This document shows, one piece after another, positions 46,850-59,113 of a stretch of DNA of 64,000 nt. Below the pieces are notes generated by a model. That model was given only the letters and a program-made list of their open reading frames with translations, was not told where the DNA came from and did no database searches. Numbering within the stretch: the first letter of the stretch is position 1; each line of letters starts with the position of its first letter. The DNA comes from Volvox africanus. Taxonomy: Eukaryota; Chlorophyta; Chlorophyceae; Chlamydomonadales; Volvocaceae. Made by a program: the position numbers and the translations under genes. The stretch is taken from assembly GCA_030268105.1 (NCBI GenBank), contig BSDZ01000003.1:434001-498000 (forward strand). The letters run 5' to 3'.

Positions 46850-49800
46850 CAGTGACTCTCGGCCAGCCCAAACCTGTTTATATTTGCAATGCGCCCAGGC
46901 CTGCCTGGCCCTAATTGCATCATTTATTCTTATATGTGCATGGCTCACTCTCAACAACCTTCCCTGATCATCAGCCAGCGGGCATCTAACCAGCGACTCT
47001 CGGCCAGCCCAAACCTATTGAAATTTGCAATGCGCCCAGGCCTGCCTGGCCCTTATTGCATCATTCATTGGTATATGTGCATCGCACACTCTCAACAACC
47101 TGCCAGCGGGCATGTAACCAGCGACTCTCGGCCAGCCCAAACCTATTGAAAGTTGCAATGCGCCCAGATCTGCCTGGCCCTTATTGCATCATTTATTGGT
47201 ATATGTGCATTGCGCACTCTCAACAACCTGCCCTGATCATCAGCCAGCGGGAATCTAACCAGCGACCCTAAGCCAGCCCGAACCTATTGAAAGTTGCAAT
47301 GCGCCCAGGCCTGCCTGGCCCTTATTGCATCATTCATTGGTATATGTGCATCGCGCACTCTCAACAACCTGCCAGCGGGCATCTAACCAGCGACTCTCGG
47401 CCAGCCCAAACCTATTGAAAGTTGCAATGCGCCCAGGCCTGCCTGGCCCTTTTGGCATCATTTATTGGTATATGTGCATCTCGCACTCTCAACAACCTGC
47501 CAGCGGGCATTTAACCAGCGACTCTCAGCCAGCCCAAACCTATTGAAAATTGCAATGCGCCCAGGCCTGCCTGGCCCTTATGGCATCATTCATTGGTATA
47601 TGTCCATCACGCACTCTCAATAACCTGCCAGCGGGCATCTAACCAGGGACTCTCGGCCAGCCCAAACCTATTGAAAATTGCAATGCGCCCAGGCCTGCCT
47701 GGCCCTTATTGCATCATTTATTCTTATATGTGCATGGCTCACTCTAAACAACCTGCCAGCGGAAACCTAACCGGTGACTCTCGGCCAGCCCAAACCTGTT
47801 ATTATTTGCAATGCGCCCAGGCCTGCCTGGACCTAATTGCATCATTTATTCTTATATGTGCATGGCTCACTCTCAACAACCTTCCCTGATCATCAGCCAG
47901 CGGGCATCTAACCAGCGACTCTCGGCCAGCCCAAACCTATTGAAAGTTGCAATGCGCCCAGGCCTGCCTGGCCCTTATTGCATCATTCATTGGTATATGT
48001 GCATCGTGCACTCTCAACAACCTGCCAGCGGGAATCTAACCAGCGACTCTCGGCCAGCCCAAACCTATTGAAAATTGCAATGCGCCCAGGCCTGCCTGGC
48101 CCTTATTGCATCATTTATTCTTATATGTGCATGGCTCACTCTAAACAACCTGCCAGCGGAAATCTAACCAGTGACTCTCGGCCAGCCCAAACCTGTTTAT
48201 ATTTGCAATGCGCCCAGGCCTGCCTGGCCCTAATTGCATCATTTATTCTTATATGTGCATGGCTCACTCTCAACAACCTTCCCTGATCATCAGCCAGCGG
48301 GCATCTAACCAGCGACTCTCGGCCAGCCCAAACCTATTGAAATTTGCAATGCGCCCAGGCCTGCCTGGCCCTTATTGCATCATTCATTGGTATATGTGCA
48401 TCGCACACTCTCAACAACCTGCCAGCGGGCATGTAACCAGCGACTCTCGGCCAGCCCAAACCTATTGAAAGTTGCAATGCGCCCAGATCTGCCTGGCCCT
48501 TATTGCATCATTTATTGGTATATGTGCATTGCGCACTCTCAACAACCTGCCCTGATCATCAGCCAGCGGGAATCTAACCAGCGACCCTAAGCCAGCCCGA
48601 ACCTATTGAAAGTTGCAATGCGCCCAGGCCTGCCTGGCCCTTATTGCATCATTCATTGGTATATGTGCATCGCGCACTCTCAACAACCTGCCAGCGGGCA
48701 TCTAACCAGCGACTCTCGGCCAGCCCAAACCTATTGAAAGTTGCAATGCGCCCAGGCCTGCCTGGCCCTTTTGGCATCATTTATTGGTATATGTGCATCT
48801 CGCACTCTCAACAACCTGCCAGCGGGCATTTAACCAGCGACTCTCAGCCAGCCCAAACCTATTGAAAATTGCAATGCGCCCAGGCCTGCCTGGCCCTTAT
48901 GGCATCATTCATTGGTATATGTCCATCACGCACTCTCAATAACCTGCCAGCGGGCATCTAACCAGGGACTCTCGGCCAGCCCAAACCTATTGAAAATTGC
49001 AATGCGCCCAGGCCTGCCTGGCCCTTATTGCATCATTTATTCTTATATGTGCATGGCTCACTCTAAACAACCTGCCAGCGGAAACCTAACCGGTGACTCT
49101 CGGCCAGCCCAAACCTGTTATTATTTGCAATGCGCCCAGGCCTGCCTGGACCTAATTGCATCATTTATTCTTATATGTGCATGGCTCACTCTCAACAACC
49201 TTCCCTGATCATCAGCCAGCGGGCATCTAACCAGCGACTCTCGGCCAGCCCAAACCTATTGAAAGTTGCAATGCGCCCAGGCCTGCCTGGCCCTTATTGC
49301 ATCATTCATTGGTATATGTGCATCGTGCACTCTCAACAACCTGCCAGCGGGAATCTAACCAGCGACTCTCGGCCAGCCCAAACCTATTGAAAATTGCAAT
49401 GCGCCCAGGCCTGCCTGGCCCTTATTGCATCATTTATTCTTATATGTGCATGGCTCACTCTAAACAACCTGCCAGCGGAAATCTAACCAGTGACTCTCGG
49501 CCAGCCCAAACCTGTTTATATTTGCAATGCGCCCAGGCCTGCCTGGCCCTAATTGCATCATTTATTCTTATATGTGCATGGCTCACTTTCAACAACCTTC
49601 CCTGATCATCAGCCAGCGGGCATCTAACCAGCGACTCTCGGCCAGCCCAAACCTATTGAAATTTGCAATGCGCCCAGGCCTGCCTGGCCCTTATTGCATC
49701 ATTCATTGGTATATGTGCATCGCACACTCTCAACAACCTGCCAGCGGGCATCTAACCAGCGACTCTCGGCCAGCCCAAACCTATTGAAAGTTGCAATGCG

Positions 49801-50590
49801 CCCAGGCCTGCCTGGCCCTTATTGCATCATTTATTGGTATATGTGCATTGCGCACTCTCAACAACCTGCCCTGATCATCAGCCAGCGGGAATCTAACCAG
49901 CGACCCTAAGCCAGCCCGAACCTATTGAAAGTTGCAATGCGCCCAGGCCTGCCTGGCCCTTATTGCATCATTCATTGGTATATGTGCATCGTGCACTCTC
50001 AACAACCTGCCAGCGGGCATCTAACCAGCGACTCTCGGCCAGCCCAAACCTATTGAAAGTTGCAATGCGCCCAGGCCTGCCTGGCCCTTTTGGCATCATT
50101 TATTGGTATATGTGCATCTCGCACTCTCAACAACCTGCCAGCTGGCATTTAACCAGCGACTCTCAGCCAGCCCAAACCTATTGAAAATTGCAATGTGCCC
50201 AGGCCTGCCTGGCCCTTATGGCATCATTCATTGGTATATGTCCATCGCGCACTCTCAATAACCTGCCAGCGGGCATCTAACCAGGGACTCTCGGCCAGCC
50301 CAAACCTATTGAAAATTGCAATGCGCCCAGGCCTGCCTGGCCCTTATTGCATCATTTATTCTTATATGTGCATGGCTCACTCTAAACAACCTGCCAGCGG
50401 AAACCTAACCGGTGACTCTCGGCCAGCCCAAACCTGTTATTATTTGCAATGCGCCCAGGCCTGCCTGGACCTAATTGCATCATATATTCTTATATGTGCA
50501 TGGCTCACTCTCAACAACCTTCCCTGATCATCATCCAGCGGGCATCTAACCAGCGACTCTCGGCCAGCCCAAACCTATTGAAAGTTGCAA
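46850..50590. repeat. 1319-bp higher-order repeat, about 2.8 copies
   Basis: Matching monomer series begin near 46850, 48169 and 49488, each 1319 bp apart, and fade out near 50590. 1319 = 10 x 128 + 3 x 13, so each unit is ten monomers with three of the long form. The first two copies appear almost identical, including the private variants CAGATCTGCC and CATCACGCAC. Confidence 0.9.
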
Positions 50591-52129
50591 TGCGCCCAGG
50601 CCTGCCTGGCCCTTTTGGCATCATTTATTGGTATATGTGCATCGCGCACTCTCAACAACCTGCCAGCGGGCATTTAACCAGCGACTCTCAGCCAGCCCAA
50701 ACCTATTGAAAATTGCAATGCGCCCAGGCCTGCCTGGCCCTTATTGCATCATTCATTGGTATATGTGCATCGCGCACTCTCAACAAACTGCCAGCGGGCA
50801 TCTAACCAGCGACTCTTGGCCAGCCCCAACCTATTAAAAATTGCAATGCGCCCAGGCCTGCCTGGCCCTTATTGCATCATTTATTCTTATATGTGCATGG
50901 CTCACTCTCTGGAACCTGCCCTGATCATCAGCCAGCGGGCATCTAACCAGCGACTCTCAGCCAGCCCAAACCTATTGAAAGTTGCAATGCGCGCAGGCCT
51001 GCCTGGCCCTTATTGCATCATTCATTGGTATATGTGCATTGTGCACTCTCAACAACCTGCCAGCGGGAATATAAATGGGGACCATCGGCTAGCCCAAACC
51101 TGTTTATATTTGCAATGCGCCCAGGCCTGCCTGGCCCTTATTGCATCATTCATTGGTATATGTGCATCGCGCACTCTCAACAACCTGCCAGCGGGAATCT
51201 AACCGGCGACTCTCAGCCAGCCCAAACCTATTGAAAGTTGCAATGCGCCCAAGCCTGCCTGGACCTTATTGCATCATTCATTGGTATATGTGCATCGCGC
51301 ACTCTCAACAACCTGCCAGCGGGAATCTAACCGGCGACTCTCAGCCAGCCCAAACCTATTCAAAGTTGCAATGCGCCCAAGCCTGCCTGGACCTTATTGC
51401 ATCATTCATTGGTATATGTGCATCGTGCACTCTCAACAACCTGCCAGCGGGAATCTAACCAGCGACTCTCGGCCAGCCCAAACCTATTGAAAATTGCAAT
51501 GCGCCCAGGCCTGCCTGGCCCTTATTGCATCATTTATTCTTATATGTGCATGGCTCACTCTAAACAACCTGCCAGCGGAAATCTAACCAGTGACTCTCGG
51601 CCAGCCCAAACCTGTTTATATTTGCAATGCGCCCAGGCCTGCCTGGCCCTAATTGCATCATTTATTCTTATATGTGCATGGCTCACTTTCAACAACCTTC
51701 CCTGATCATCAGCCAGCGGGCATCTAACCAGCGACTCTCGGCCAGCCCAAACCTATTGAAATTTGCAATGCGCCCAGGCCTGCCTGGCCCTTATTGCATC
51801 ATTCATTGGTATATGTGCATCGCACACTCTCAACAACCTGCCAGCGGGCATCTAACCAGCGACTCTCGGCAAGCCCAAACCTATTGAAAGTTGCAATGCG
51901 CCCAGGCCTGCCTGGCCCTTATTGCATCATTTATTGGTATATGTGCATTGCGCACTCTCAACAACCTGCCCTGATCATCAGCCAGCGGGAATCTAACCAG
52001 CGACCCTAAGCCAGCCCGAACCTATTGAAAGTTGCAATGCGCCCAGGCCTGCCTGGCCCTTATTGCATCATTCATTGGTATATGTGCATCGTGCACTCTC
52101 AACAACCTGCCAGCGGGCATCTAACCAGC

Positions 52130-55100
52130 GACTCTCGGCCAGCCCAAACCTATTGAAAGTTGCAATGCGCCCAGGCCTGCCTGGCCCTTTTGGCATCATT
52201 TATTGGTATATGTGCATCTCGCACTCTCAACAACCTGCCAGCTGGCATTTAACCAGCGACTCTCAGCCAGCCCAAACCTATTGAAAATTGCAATGTGCCC
52301 AGGCCTGCCTGGCCCTTATGGCATCATTCATTGGTATATGTCCATCGCGCACTCTCAATAACCTGCCAGCGGGCATCTAACCAGGGACTCTCGGCCAGCC
52401 CAAACCTATTGAAAATTGCAATGCGCCCAGGCCTGCCTGGCCCTTATTGCATCATTTATTCTTATATGTGCATGGCTCACTCTAAACAACCTGCCAGCGG
52501 AAACCTAACCGGTGACTCTCGGCCAGCCCAAACCTGTTATTATTTGCAATGCGCCCAGGCCTGCCTGGACCTAATTGCATCATTTATTCTTATATGTGCA
52601 TGGCTCACTCTCAACAACCTTCCCTGATCATCATCCAGCGGGCATCTAACCAGCGACTCTCGGCCAGCCCAAACCTATTGAAAGTTGCAATGCGCCCAGG
52701 CCTGCCTGGCCCTTATTGCATCATTCATTGGTATATGTGCATTGCGCACTCTCAACAACCTGCCAGCTGGAATCTAAACGGCGACCCTCGGCTAGCCCAA
52801 ACCTGTTAAAATTTGCAATGCGCCCAGGCCTGCCTGGCCCTTATTGCATCATTCATTGGTATATGTGCATCGTGCACTCTCAACAACCTGCCAGCGGGAA
52901 TCTAACCAGCGACTCTCGGCCAGCCCAAACCTATTGAAAATTGCAATGCGCCCAGGCCTGCCTGGCCCTTATTGCATCATTTATTCTTATATGTGCATGG
53001 CTCACTCTAAACAACCTGCCAGCGGAAATCTAACCAGTGACTCTCGGCCAGCCCAAACCTGTTTATATTTGCAATGCGCCCAGGCCTGCCTGGCCCTAAT
53101 TGCATCATTTATTCTTATATGTGCATGGCTCACTCTCAACAACCTTCCCTGATCATCAGCCAGCGGGCATCTAACCAGCGACTCTCGGCCAGCACAAACT
53201 TATTGAAATTTGCAATGCGCCCAGGCCTGCCTGGCCCTTATTGCATCATTCATTGGTATATGTGCATCGCACACTCTCAACAACCTGCCAGCTGGCATCT
53301 AACCAGCGACTCTCGGCCAGCCCAAACCTATTGAAAGTTGCAATGCGCCCAGGCCTGCCTGGCCCTTTTGGCATCATTTATTGGTATATGTGCATCGCGC
53401 ACTCTCAACAACCTGCCAGCGGGCATTTAACCAGCGACTCTCAGCCAGCCCAAACCTATTGAAAATTGCAATGCGCCCAGGCCTGCCTGGCCCTTATTGC
53501 ATCATTCATTGGTATATGTGCATCGCGCACTCTCAACAAACTGCCAGCGGGCATCTAACCAGCGACTCTTGGCCAGCCCCAACCTATTAAAAATTGCAAT
53601 GCGCCCAGGCCTGCCTGGCCCTTATTGCATCATTTATTCTTATATGTGCATGGCTCACTCTCTGGAACCTGCCCTGATCATCAGCCAGCGGGCATCTAAC
53701 CAGCGACTCTCAGCCAGCCCAAACCTATTGAAAATTGCAATGCGCCCAGGCCTGCCTGGCCCTTATTGCATCATTCATTGGTATATGTGCATTGTGCACT
53801 CTCAACAACCTGCCAGCGGGAATATAAATGGGGACCATCGGCTAGCCCAAACCTGTTTATATTTGCAATGCGCCCAGGCCTGCCTGGCCCTTATTGCATC
53901 ATTCATTGGTATATGTGCATCGCGCACTCTCAACAACCTGCCAGCGGGAATCTAACCGGCGACTCTCAGCCAGCCCAAACCTATTGAAAGTTGCAATGCG
54001 CCCAAGCCTGCCTGGACCTTATTGCATCATTCATTGGTATATGTGCATCGCGCACTCTCAACAACCTGCCAGCGGGAATCTAACCGGCGACTCTCAGCCA
54101 GCCCAAACCTATTGAAAGTTGCAATGCGCCCAAGCCTGCCTGGACCTTATTGCATCATTCATTGGTATATGTGCATTGCGCACTCTCAACAACCTGCCCT
54201 GATCATCAGCCAGTGGGAATCTAACAGGCGACTCTCGGCCAGCCCAAACCTATTGAAAGTTGCAATGCGCCCAGGCCTGCCTGGCCCTTTTGGCATCATT
54301 TATTGGTATATGTGCATCTCGCACTCTCAACAACCTGCCAGCGGGCATTTAACCAGCGACTCTCAGCCAGCCCAAACCTATTGAAAATTGCAATGTGCCC
54401 AGGCCTGCCTGGCCCTTATGGCATCATTCATTGGTATATGTCCATCGCGCACTCTCAATAACCTGCCAGCGGGCATCTAACCAGGGACTCTCGGCCAGCC
54501 CAAACCTATTGAAAATTGCAATGCGCCCAGGCCTGCCTGGCCCTTATTGCATCATTTATTCTTATATGTGCATGGCTCACTCTAAACAACCTGCCAGCGG
54601 AAACCTAACCGGTGACTCTCGGCCAGCCCAAACCTGTTATTATTTGCAATGCGCCCAGGCCTGCCTGGACCTAATTGCATCATTTATTCTTATATGTGCA
54701 TGGCTCACTCTCAACAACCTTCCCTGATCATCAGCCAGCGGGCATCTAACCAGCGACTCTCGGCCAGCCCAAACCTATTGAAAATTGCAATGCGCCCAGG
54801 CCTGCCTGGCCCTTATTGCATCATTCATTGGTATATGTGCATTGCGCACTCTCAACAACCTGCCAGCTGGAATCTAAACGGCGACCCTCGGCTAGCCCAA
54901 ACCTGTTAAAATTTGCAATGCGCCCAGGCCTGCCTGGCCCTTATTGCATCATTCATTGGTATATGTGCATCGTGCACTCTCAACAACCTGCCAGCGGGAA
55001 TCTAACCAGCGACTCTCGGCCAGCCCAAACCTATTGAAAATTGCAATGCGCCCAGGCCTGCCTGGCCCTTATTGCATCATTTATTCTTATATGTGCATGG

Positions 55101-56340
55101 CTCACTCTAAACAACCTGCCAGCGGAAATCTAACCAGTGACTCTCGGCCAGCCCAAACCTGTTTATATTTGCAATGCGCCCAGGCCTGCCTGGCCCTAAT
55201 TGCATCATTTATTCTTATATGTGCATGGCTCACTCTCAACAACCTTCCCTGATCATCAGCCAGCGGGCATCTAACCAGCGACTCTCGGCCAGCACAAACC
55301 TATTGAAATTTGCAATGCGCCCAGGCCTGCCTGGCCCTTATTGCATCATTCATTGGTATATGTGCATCGCACACTCTCAACAACCTGCCAGCGGGCATCT
55401 AACCAGCGACTCTCGGCCAGCCCAAACCTATTGAAAGTTGCAATGCGCCCAGGCCTGCCTGGCCCTTTTGGCATCATTTATTGGTATATGTGCATCGCGC
55501 ACTCTCAACAACCTGCCAGCGGGCATTTAACCAGCGACTCTCAGCCAGCCCAAACCTATTGAAATTTGCAATGCGCCCAGGCCTGCCTGGCCCTTATTGC
55601 ATCATTCATTGGTATATGTGCATCGCGCACTCTCAACAAACTGCCAGCGGGCATCTAACCAGTGACTCTTGGCCAGCCCCAACCTATTAAAAATTGCAAT
55701 GCGCCCAGGCCTGCCTGGCCCTTATTGCATCATTTATTCTTATATGTGCATGGCTCACTCTCTGGAACCTGCCCTGATCATCAGCCAGCGGGCATCTAAC
55801 CAGCGACTCTCAGCCAGCCCAAACCTATTGAAAGTTGCAATGCGCCCAGGCCTGCCTGGCCCTTATTGCATCATTCATTGGTATATGTGCATTGTGCACT
55901 CTCAACAACCTGCCAGCGGGAATATAAATGGGGACCATCGGCTAGCCCAAACCTGTTTATATTTGCAATGCGCCCAGGCCTGCCTGGCCCTTATTGCATC
56001 ATTCATTGGTATATGTGCATCGCGCACTCTCAACAACCTGCCAGCGGGAATCTAACCGGCGACTCTCAGCCAGCCCAAACCTATTGAAAGTTGCAATGCG
56101 CCCAAGCCTGCCTGGCCCTTATTGCATCATTCATTGGTATATGTGCATCGCGCACTCTCAACAACCTGCCAGCGGGAATCTAACCGGCGACTCTCAGCCA
56201 GCCCAAACCTATTGAAAGTTGCAATGCGCCCAAGCCTGCCTGGACCTTATTGCATCATTCATTGGTATATGTGCATTGCGCACTCTCAACAACCTGCCCT
56301 GATCATCAGCCAGTGGGAATCTAACAGGCGACTCTTGGCC
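52130..56340. repeat. 2100-bp higher-order repeat, 2 copies
   Basis: Bases from 52130 to 54229 recur at 54230-56340 with an offset of exactly 2100 bp. 2100 = 16 x 128 + 4 x 13, giving a 16-monomer unit. Shared private variants include CAACAAACTGCCAGCG, GAATATAAATGGGGACC and CGCCCAAGCCTGCC. Part of the unit (about 49300-50600) also matches 51400-52700 at the same 2100-bp offset, so the unit has been re-used more than once. Confidence 0.9.
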
Positions 56341-57247
56341 AGCCCAAACCTATTGAAAATTGCAATGCGCCCTGGCCTGCCTGGCCCTTATTGCATCATT
56401 CATTGGTATATGTGCATTGCGCAGTCTCAACAACCTTCCAGCGGGAATCTAACCGGCGACCCTCGGCTAGCCCAAACCTGTTAAAATTTGCAATGCGCCC
56501 AGGCCTGCCTGGCCCTTTTTGCATCATTTATTGTTATATGTGCATCGCGCACTCTCAACAACCTGCCAGCGGGAATCTAACCGGCGACATTCGGCCAGCC
56601 CAAACCAATTGAAAGTTGCAATGCGCCCAGGTCTGCCTGGCCCTTATTGCATCATTCATTGGTATATGTGCATTGCGCACTCTCAACAACCTGCCCTGAT
56701 CATCAGTCAGCGGGAATCTAACCAGCGACCCTCGGCTAGCCCAAACCTGTTAAAATTTGCAATGCGCCCAGGCCTGCCTTGACCTTATTGCATCATTCAT
56801 TGGTATATGTGCCCACTCTCAACAACCTGCCAGCGGGAATCTAACCGGCGACTCTTGGCCAGCCCAAAGCTATTGAAATTTGCAAAACACCCAGGCCTGC
56901 CTGGCCCTTATTGCATCATTCATTGGTATATGTGCATTGCGCACTCTCAACAACCTGCCCTGATCATCAGCCAGCGGGAATCTAACAGGCGACTCTTGGC
57001 CAGCCCAAAGCTATTGAAATTTGCAAAACACCCAGGCCTGCCTGGCCCTTATTGCATCATTAATTGGTTTATGTGCATTGCGCACTCTCAACAACCTGCC
57101 CTGATCATCAGCCAGCGGGAATCTAACCGGCGACTCTTGGCCAGCCCAAAGCTATTGAAATTTGCAAAACACCCAGGCCTGCCTGGCCCTTATTGCATCA
57201 TTCATTGGTATATGTGCCCACTATCAACAACCTGCCAGAGGGAATTT

Positions 57248-58380
57248 ATTGAGACGTAGACTATCAGACATTAGGAAGCCTGACGTAATAACGAGAAAGT
57301 GTACGTTACATATTATCTGATAGTATAGAAGTCCGAATAGTCCGTGCTGGAGTCGGCACATATACTCGCCCCCTCGAGACATGCCTTGCAATAGGTGAAA
57401 GAAGGTAATTCCAACCAGGGCGGTTCTTGAAACCAAAAACTTAAGCCAAACAAGTTCGCCCCAAACATACTTATAATGCTTACTCGGCCAACCCCATCGC
57501 CGTAATGCACTTCTTAAATTTTAACTCTCCAAGTGCCTTCATCAGTGAAAATGCTGCCTTATCTTACACCAAACACCATGAAAAACGCAGCCTCACACCT
57601 AGAGGCCCGCTCTTGCAGTAGGGGTTCTGCACATTGATCTGCTTGGAATTACTCCTAAACATGACGCACTCATCAGATAATTGCACGTTGAGATTCAGGG
57701 CCAATGGAATGACTCCACCGCCCCCTGGTGTCAAAATCACGCCATTACTTGACCAAGTGCCTACATTGCTGTTCTGCAACGGTCCGCACTGCCCAAAATT
57801 GACATACCATGAACGCACTCAAGCGGTTTACCACTGGTATGAAATAGGGCTCGAAACACATCTGATTCGGTCTTCACCTCGATGGGCCAATGGCACCCTT
57901 ACGATGCCCAGACACAAGATGTGATAAAAGATTGTGTACAACCTCGTGACACTTCTCGTGGCATTACTCAACCGCCATACCCCACAGGAGCATTTAGATA
58001 AAAATAACTCAGCAACCAACCTCCAACTAAGGGGTGCTAGGGATCGCAGAACTCAGCCGCCCTTCCTCACAGGAACCGAGGCATTTTGGCACGCTTCAGG
58101 TGTTGCCTCAAACTGCTGTACTGTTGTGGCCTTCACTAGCAAAACACCCAATGGTGTTGCATTGGTTACCACAAGCTGCCGTACTATCACGGTCTGCACT
58201 AGCACATCACTCTTCAGTGCTCTAGTGAACAACAGAAACCGCTGTACTGCCACATCCTTTGGAGGACTTGACCATCCAAAAATCAGACATACTGCGCCCA
58301 GTGCGCAACCAAGTATGTTGGGAAGAAACTGTCTTTCCCACACATTTGAAAATGTGCTGATCATATCCCCGTGAGCAATA
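57248..58380. other. Non-satellite spacer, no gene recognised
   Basis: A low-copy-looking sequence starting where the satellite breaks off. It opens with a 9-bp inverted repeat (ACTATCAGA 57260-57268, TCTGATAGT 57316-57324). Around 58111-58250 there are loosely similar segments 60-66 bp apart (GCTGTACTG..., GCACTAGCA), perhaps a decayed tandem repeat. Open frames of up to about 146 codons occur on both strands, but none shows a recognisable domain, so I call no gene. Confidence 0.6.
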
Positions 58381-58409
58381 CCAGCTCGACGGTGTTGCCG
58401 TGTACATGA

Positions 58410-58600
58410 GGACTCAAACCTCAACGGCCCTTGGAGGACCCCAAACCTGGGCTTCCCGACCCTAGGCTACTGCCAGTGGGAAATCTATCCCAATACAACA
58501 TGGGAATCGAACCTTCAACCCCAGACCATGCTGTGCCCAGCACAGAATCATCAGCCTGAATATCTTGGCTTGTCGCCAACTGACCATGGATACCACATAA
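58410..58600 (-). other. tRNA-like / possible SINE-derived segment
   Basis: On the minus strand, TGGTCAGTTGG (58576-58586) resembles a pol III box A, and GGTTCGATTCC (58503-58513) fits the box B consensus GGTTCGANTCC. They are about 73 bases apart, longer than in an ordinary tRNA. TATCC before box A can pair with GGATA after box B, but the T-stem does not pair well. A second box-B-like GGTTTGAGTCC lies at 58410-58420. This could be a decayed tRNA pseudogene or a tRNA-derived SINE head. It is not a convincing functional tRNA. Confidence 0.3.
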
Positions 58601-58640
58601 GTGTATCCCGTTAACATAAGTGTAAACCCGTTAACATAAA
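58591..58640. repeat. Short direct repeat
   Basis: CATAAGTGTATCCCGTTAA is followed by CATAAGTGTAAACCCGTTAA and then CATAAACA. These are two near-identical ~20-base units and part of a third, with no coding context. Confidence 0.7.
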
Positions 58641-58862
58641 CAGCCACTGACAATGACTTGACGTTACCCCCAATGAGGTAACTACGTGCAAATCAAGCAA
58701 AGCAATCATAAAGACGTGCAAAACACTTGCAGCCTTCCATCCCTCATTACATCAGGGGATAACCAGGATAGCTACCCAAGCATAATTGAGAGCAGTCCAC
58801 AGGACTCTGCCATCGACTCCCAAACACATGTCATACATACTCATTGGGCAGCCCTCTTCAAG

Positions 58863-59113
58863 CCAGGCTCAGTCCTGCTGGGAACGCATCAGCCGACCTC
58901 TCATCAGGTCCCTCGTCCAGCCAGGCTCTATCCTGCTGGGAACGCATCAGCCGACCTCTCATCAGGTCCCTCTTCCAGCCAGGCTCTATCCTGCTGGGAA
59001 CGCATCAGCCGACCTCTCATCAGGTCCCTCTTCCAGCCAGGCTCTATCCTGCTGGGAACGCATCAGCCGACCTCTTATCAGGTCCCTCTTCCAGCCAGGC
59101 TCTATCCTGCTGG
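58863..59113. repeat. 58-bp minisatellite, about 4.3 copies
   Basis: Units start at 58863, 58921, 58979, 59037 and 59095 (partial). Each begins CCAGGCTCTATCCTGCTGGG and contains ACGCATCAGCCGACCTC. The first unit has CTCAGTCC and TCGTCC as variants, and the fourth has TTATCAGG. Copies are otherwise nearly identical. All three forward frames are open across the array because the repeat itself lacks stops. I do not regard this as a gene. Confidence 0.95.

Larger units (their letters stand above)
45178..57247. repeat. Satellite array II, same 128/141-bp monomer
   Basis: The continuation of array I beyond the inserted cluster, about 12.1 kb and roughly 90 monomers. It is more homogeneous. The TTTCAAGGCTGCCCGG class occurs only once that I can find (about 46748), whereas it is common in array I. 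Higher-order copying is very clear (periods 922, 1319 and 2100 bp). At the right end the monomers diverge: three have TTTGCAAAACACCCAGG and two are shortened at ATGTGCCCACT. The array then stops inside a monomer at about 57247. Confidence 0.98.

Noticed and set aside
45178..57247. Calling the satellite a proven centromere
   Set aside because: Higher-order structure and chromovirus insertion are suggestive only. No CENH3 or cytogenetic evidence is available from sequence.
57934..58374. 146-codon forward frame and a 123-codon reverse frame in the spacer
   Set aside because: No recognisable domain. Composition is repeat-like, with both strands open over the same bases.
58485..58600. Functional tRNA gene on the minus strand
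   Set aside because: Box spacing is too long and the T-stem does not pair. Retained only as a tRNA-like relic.
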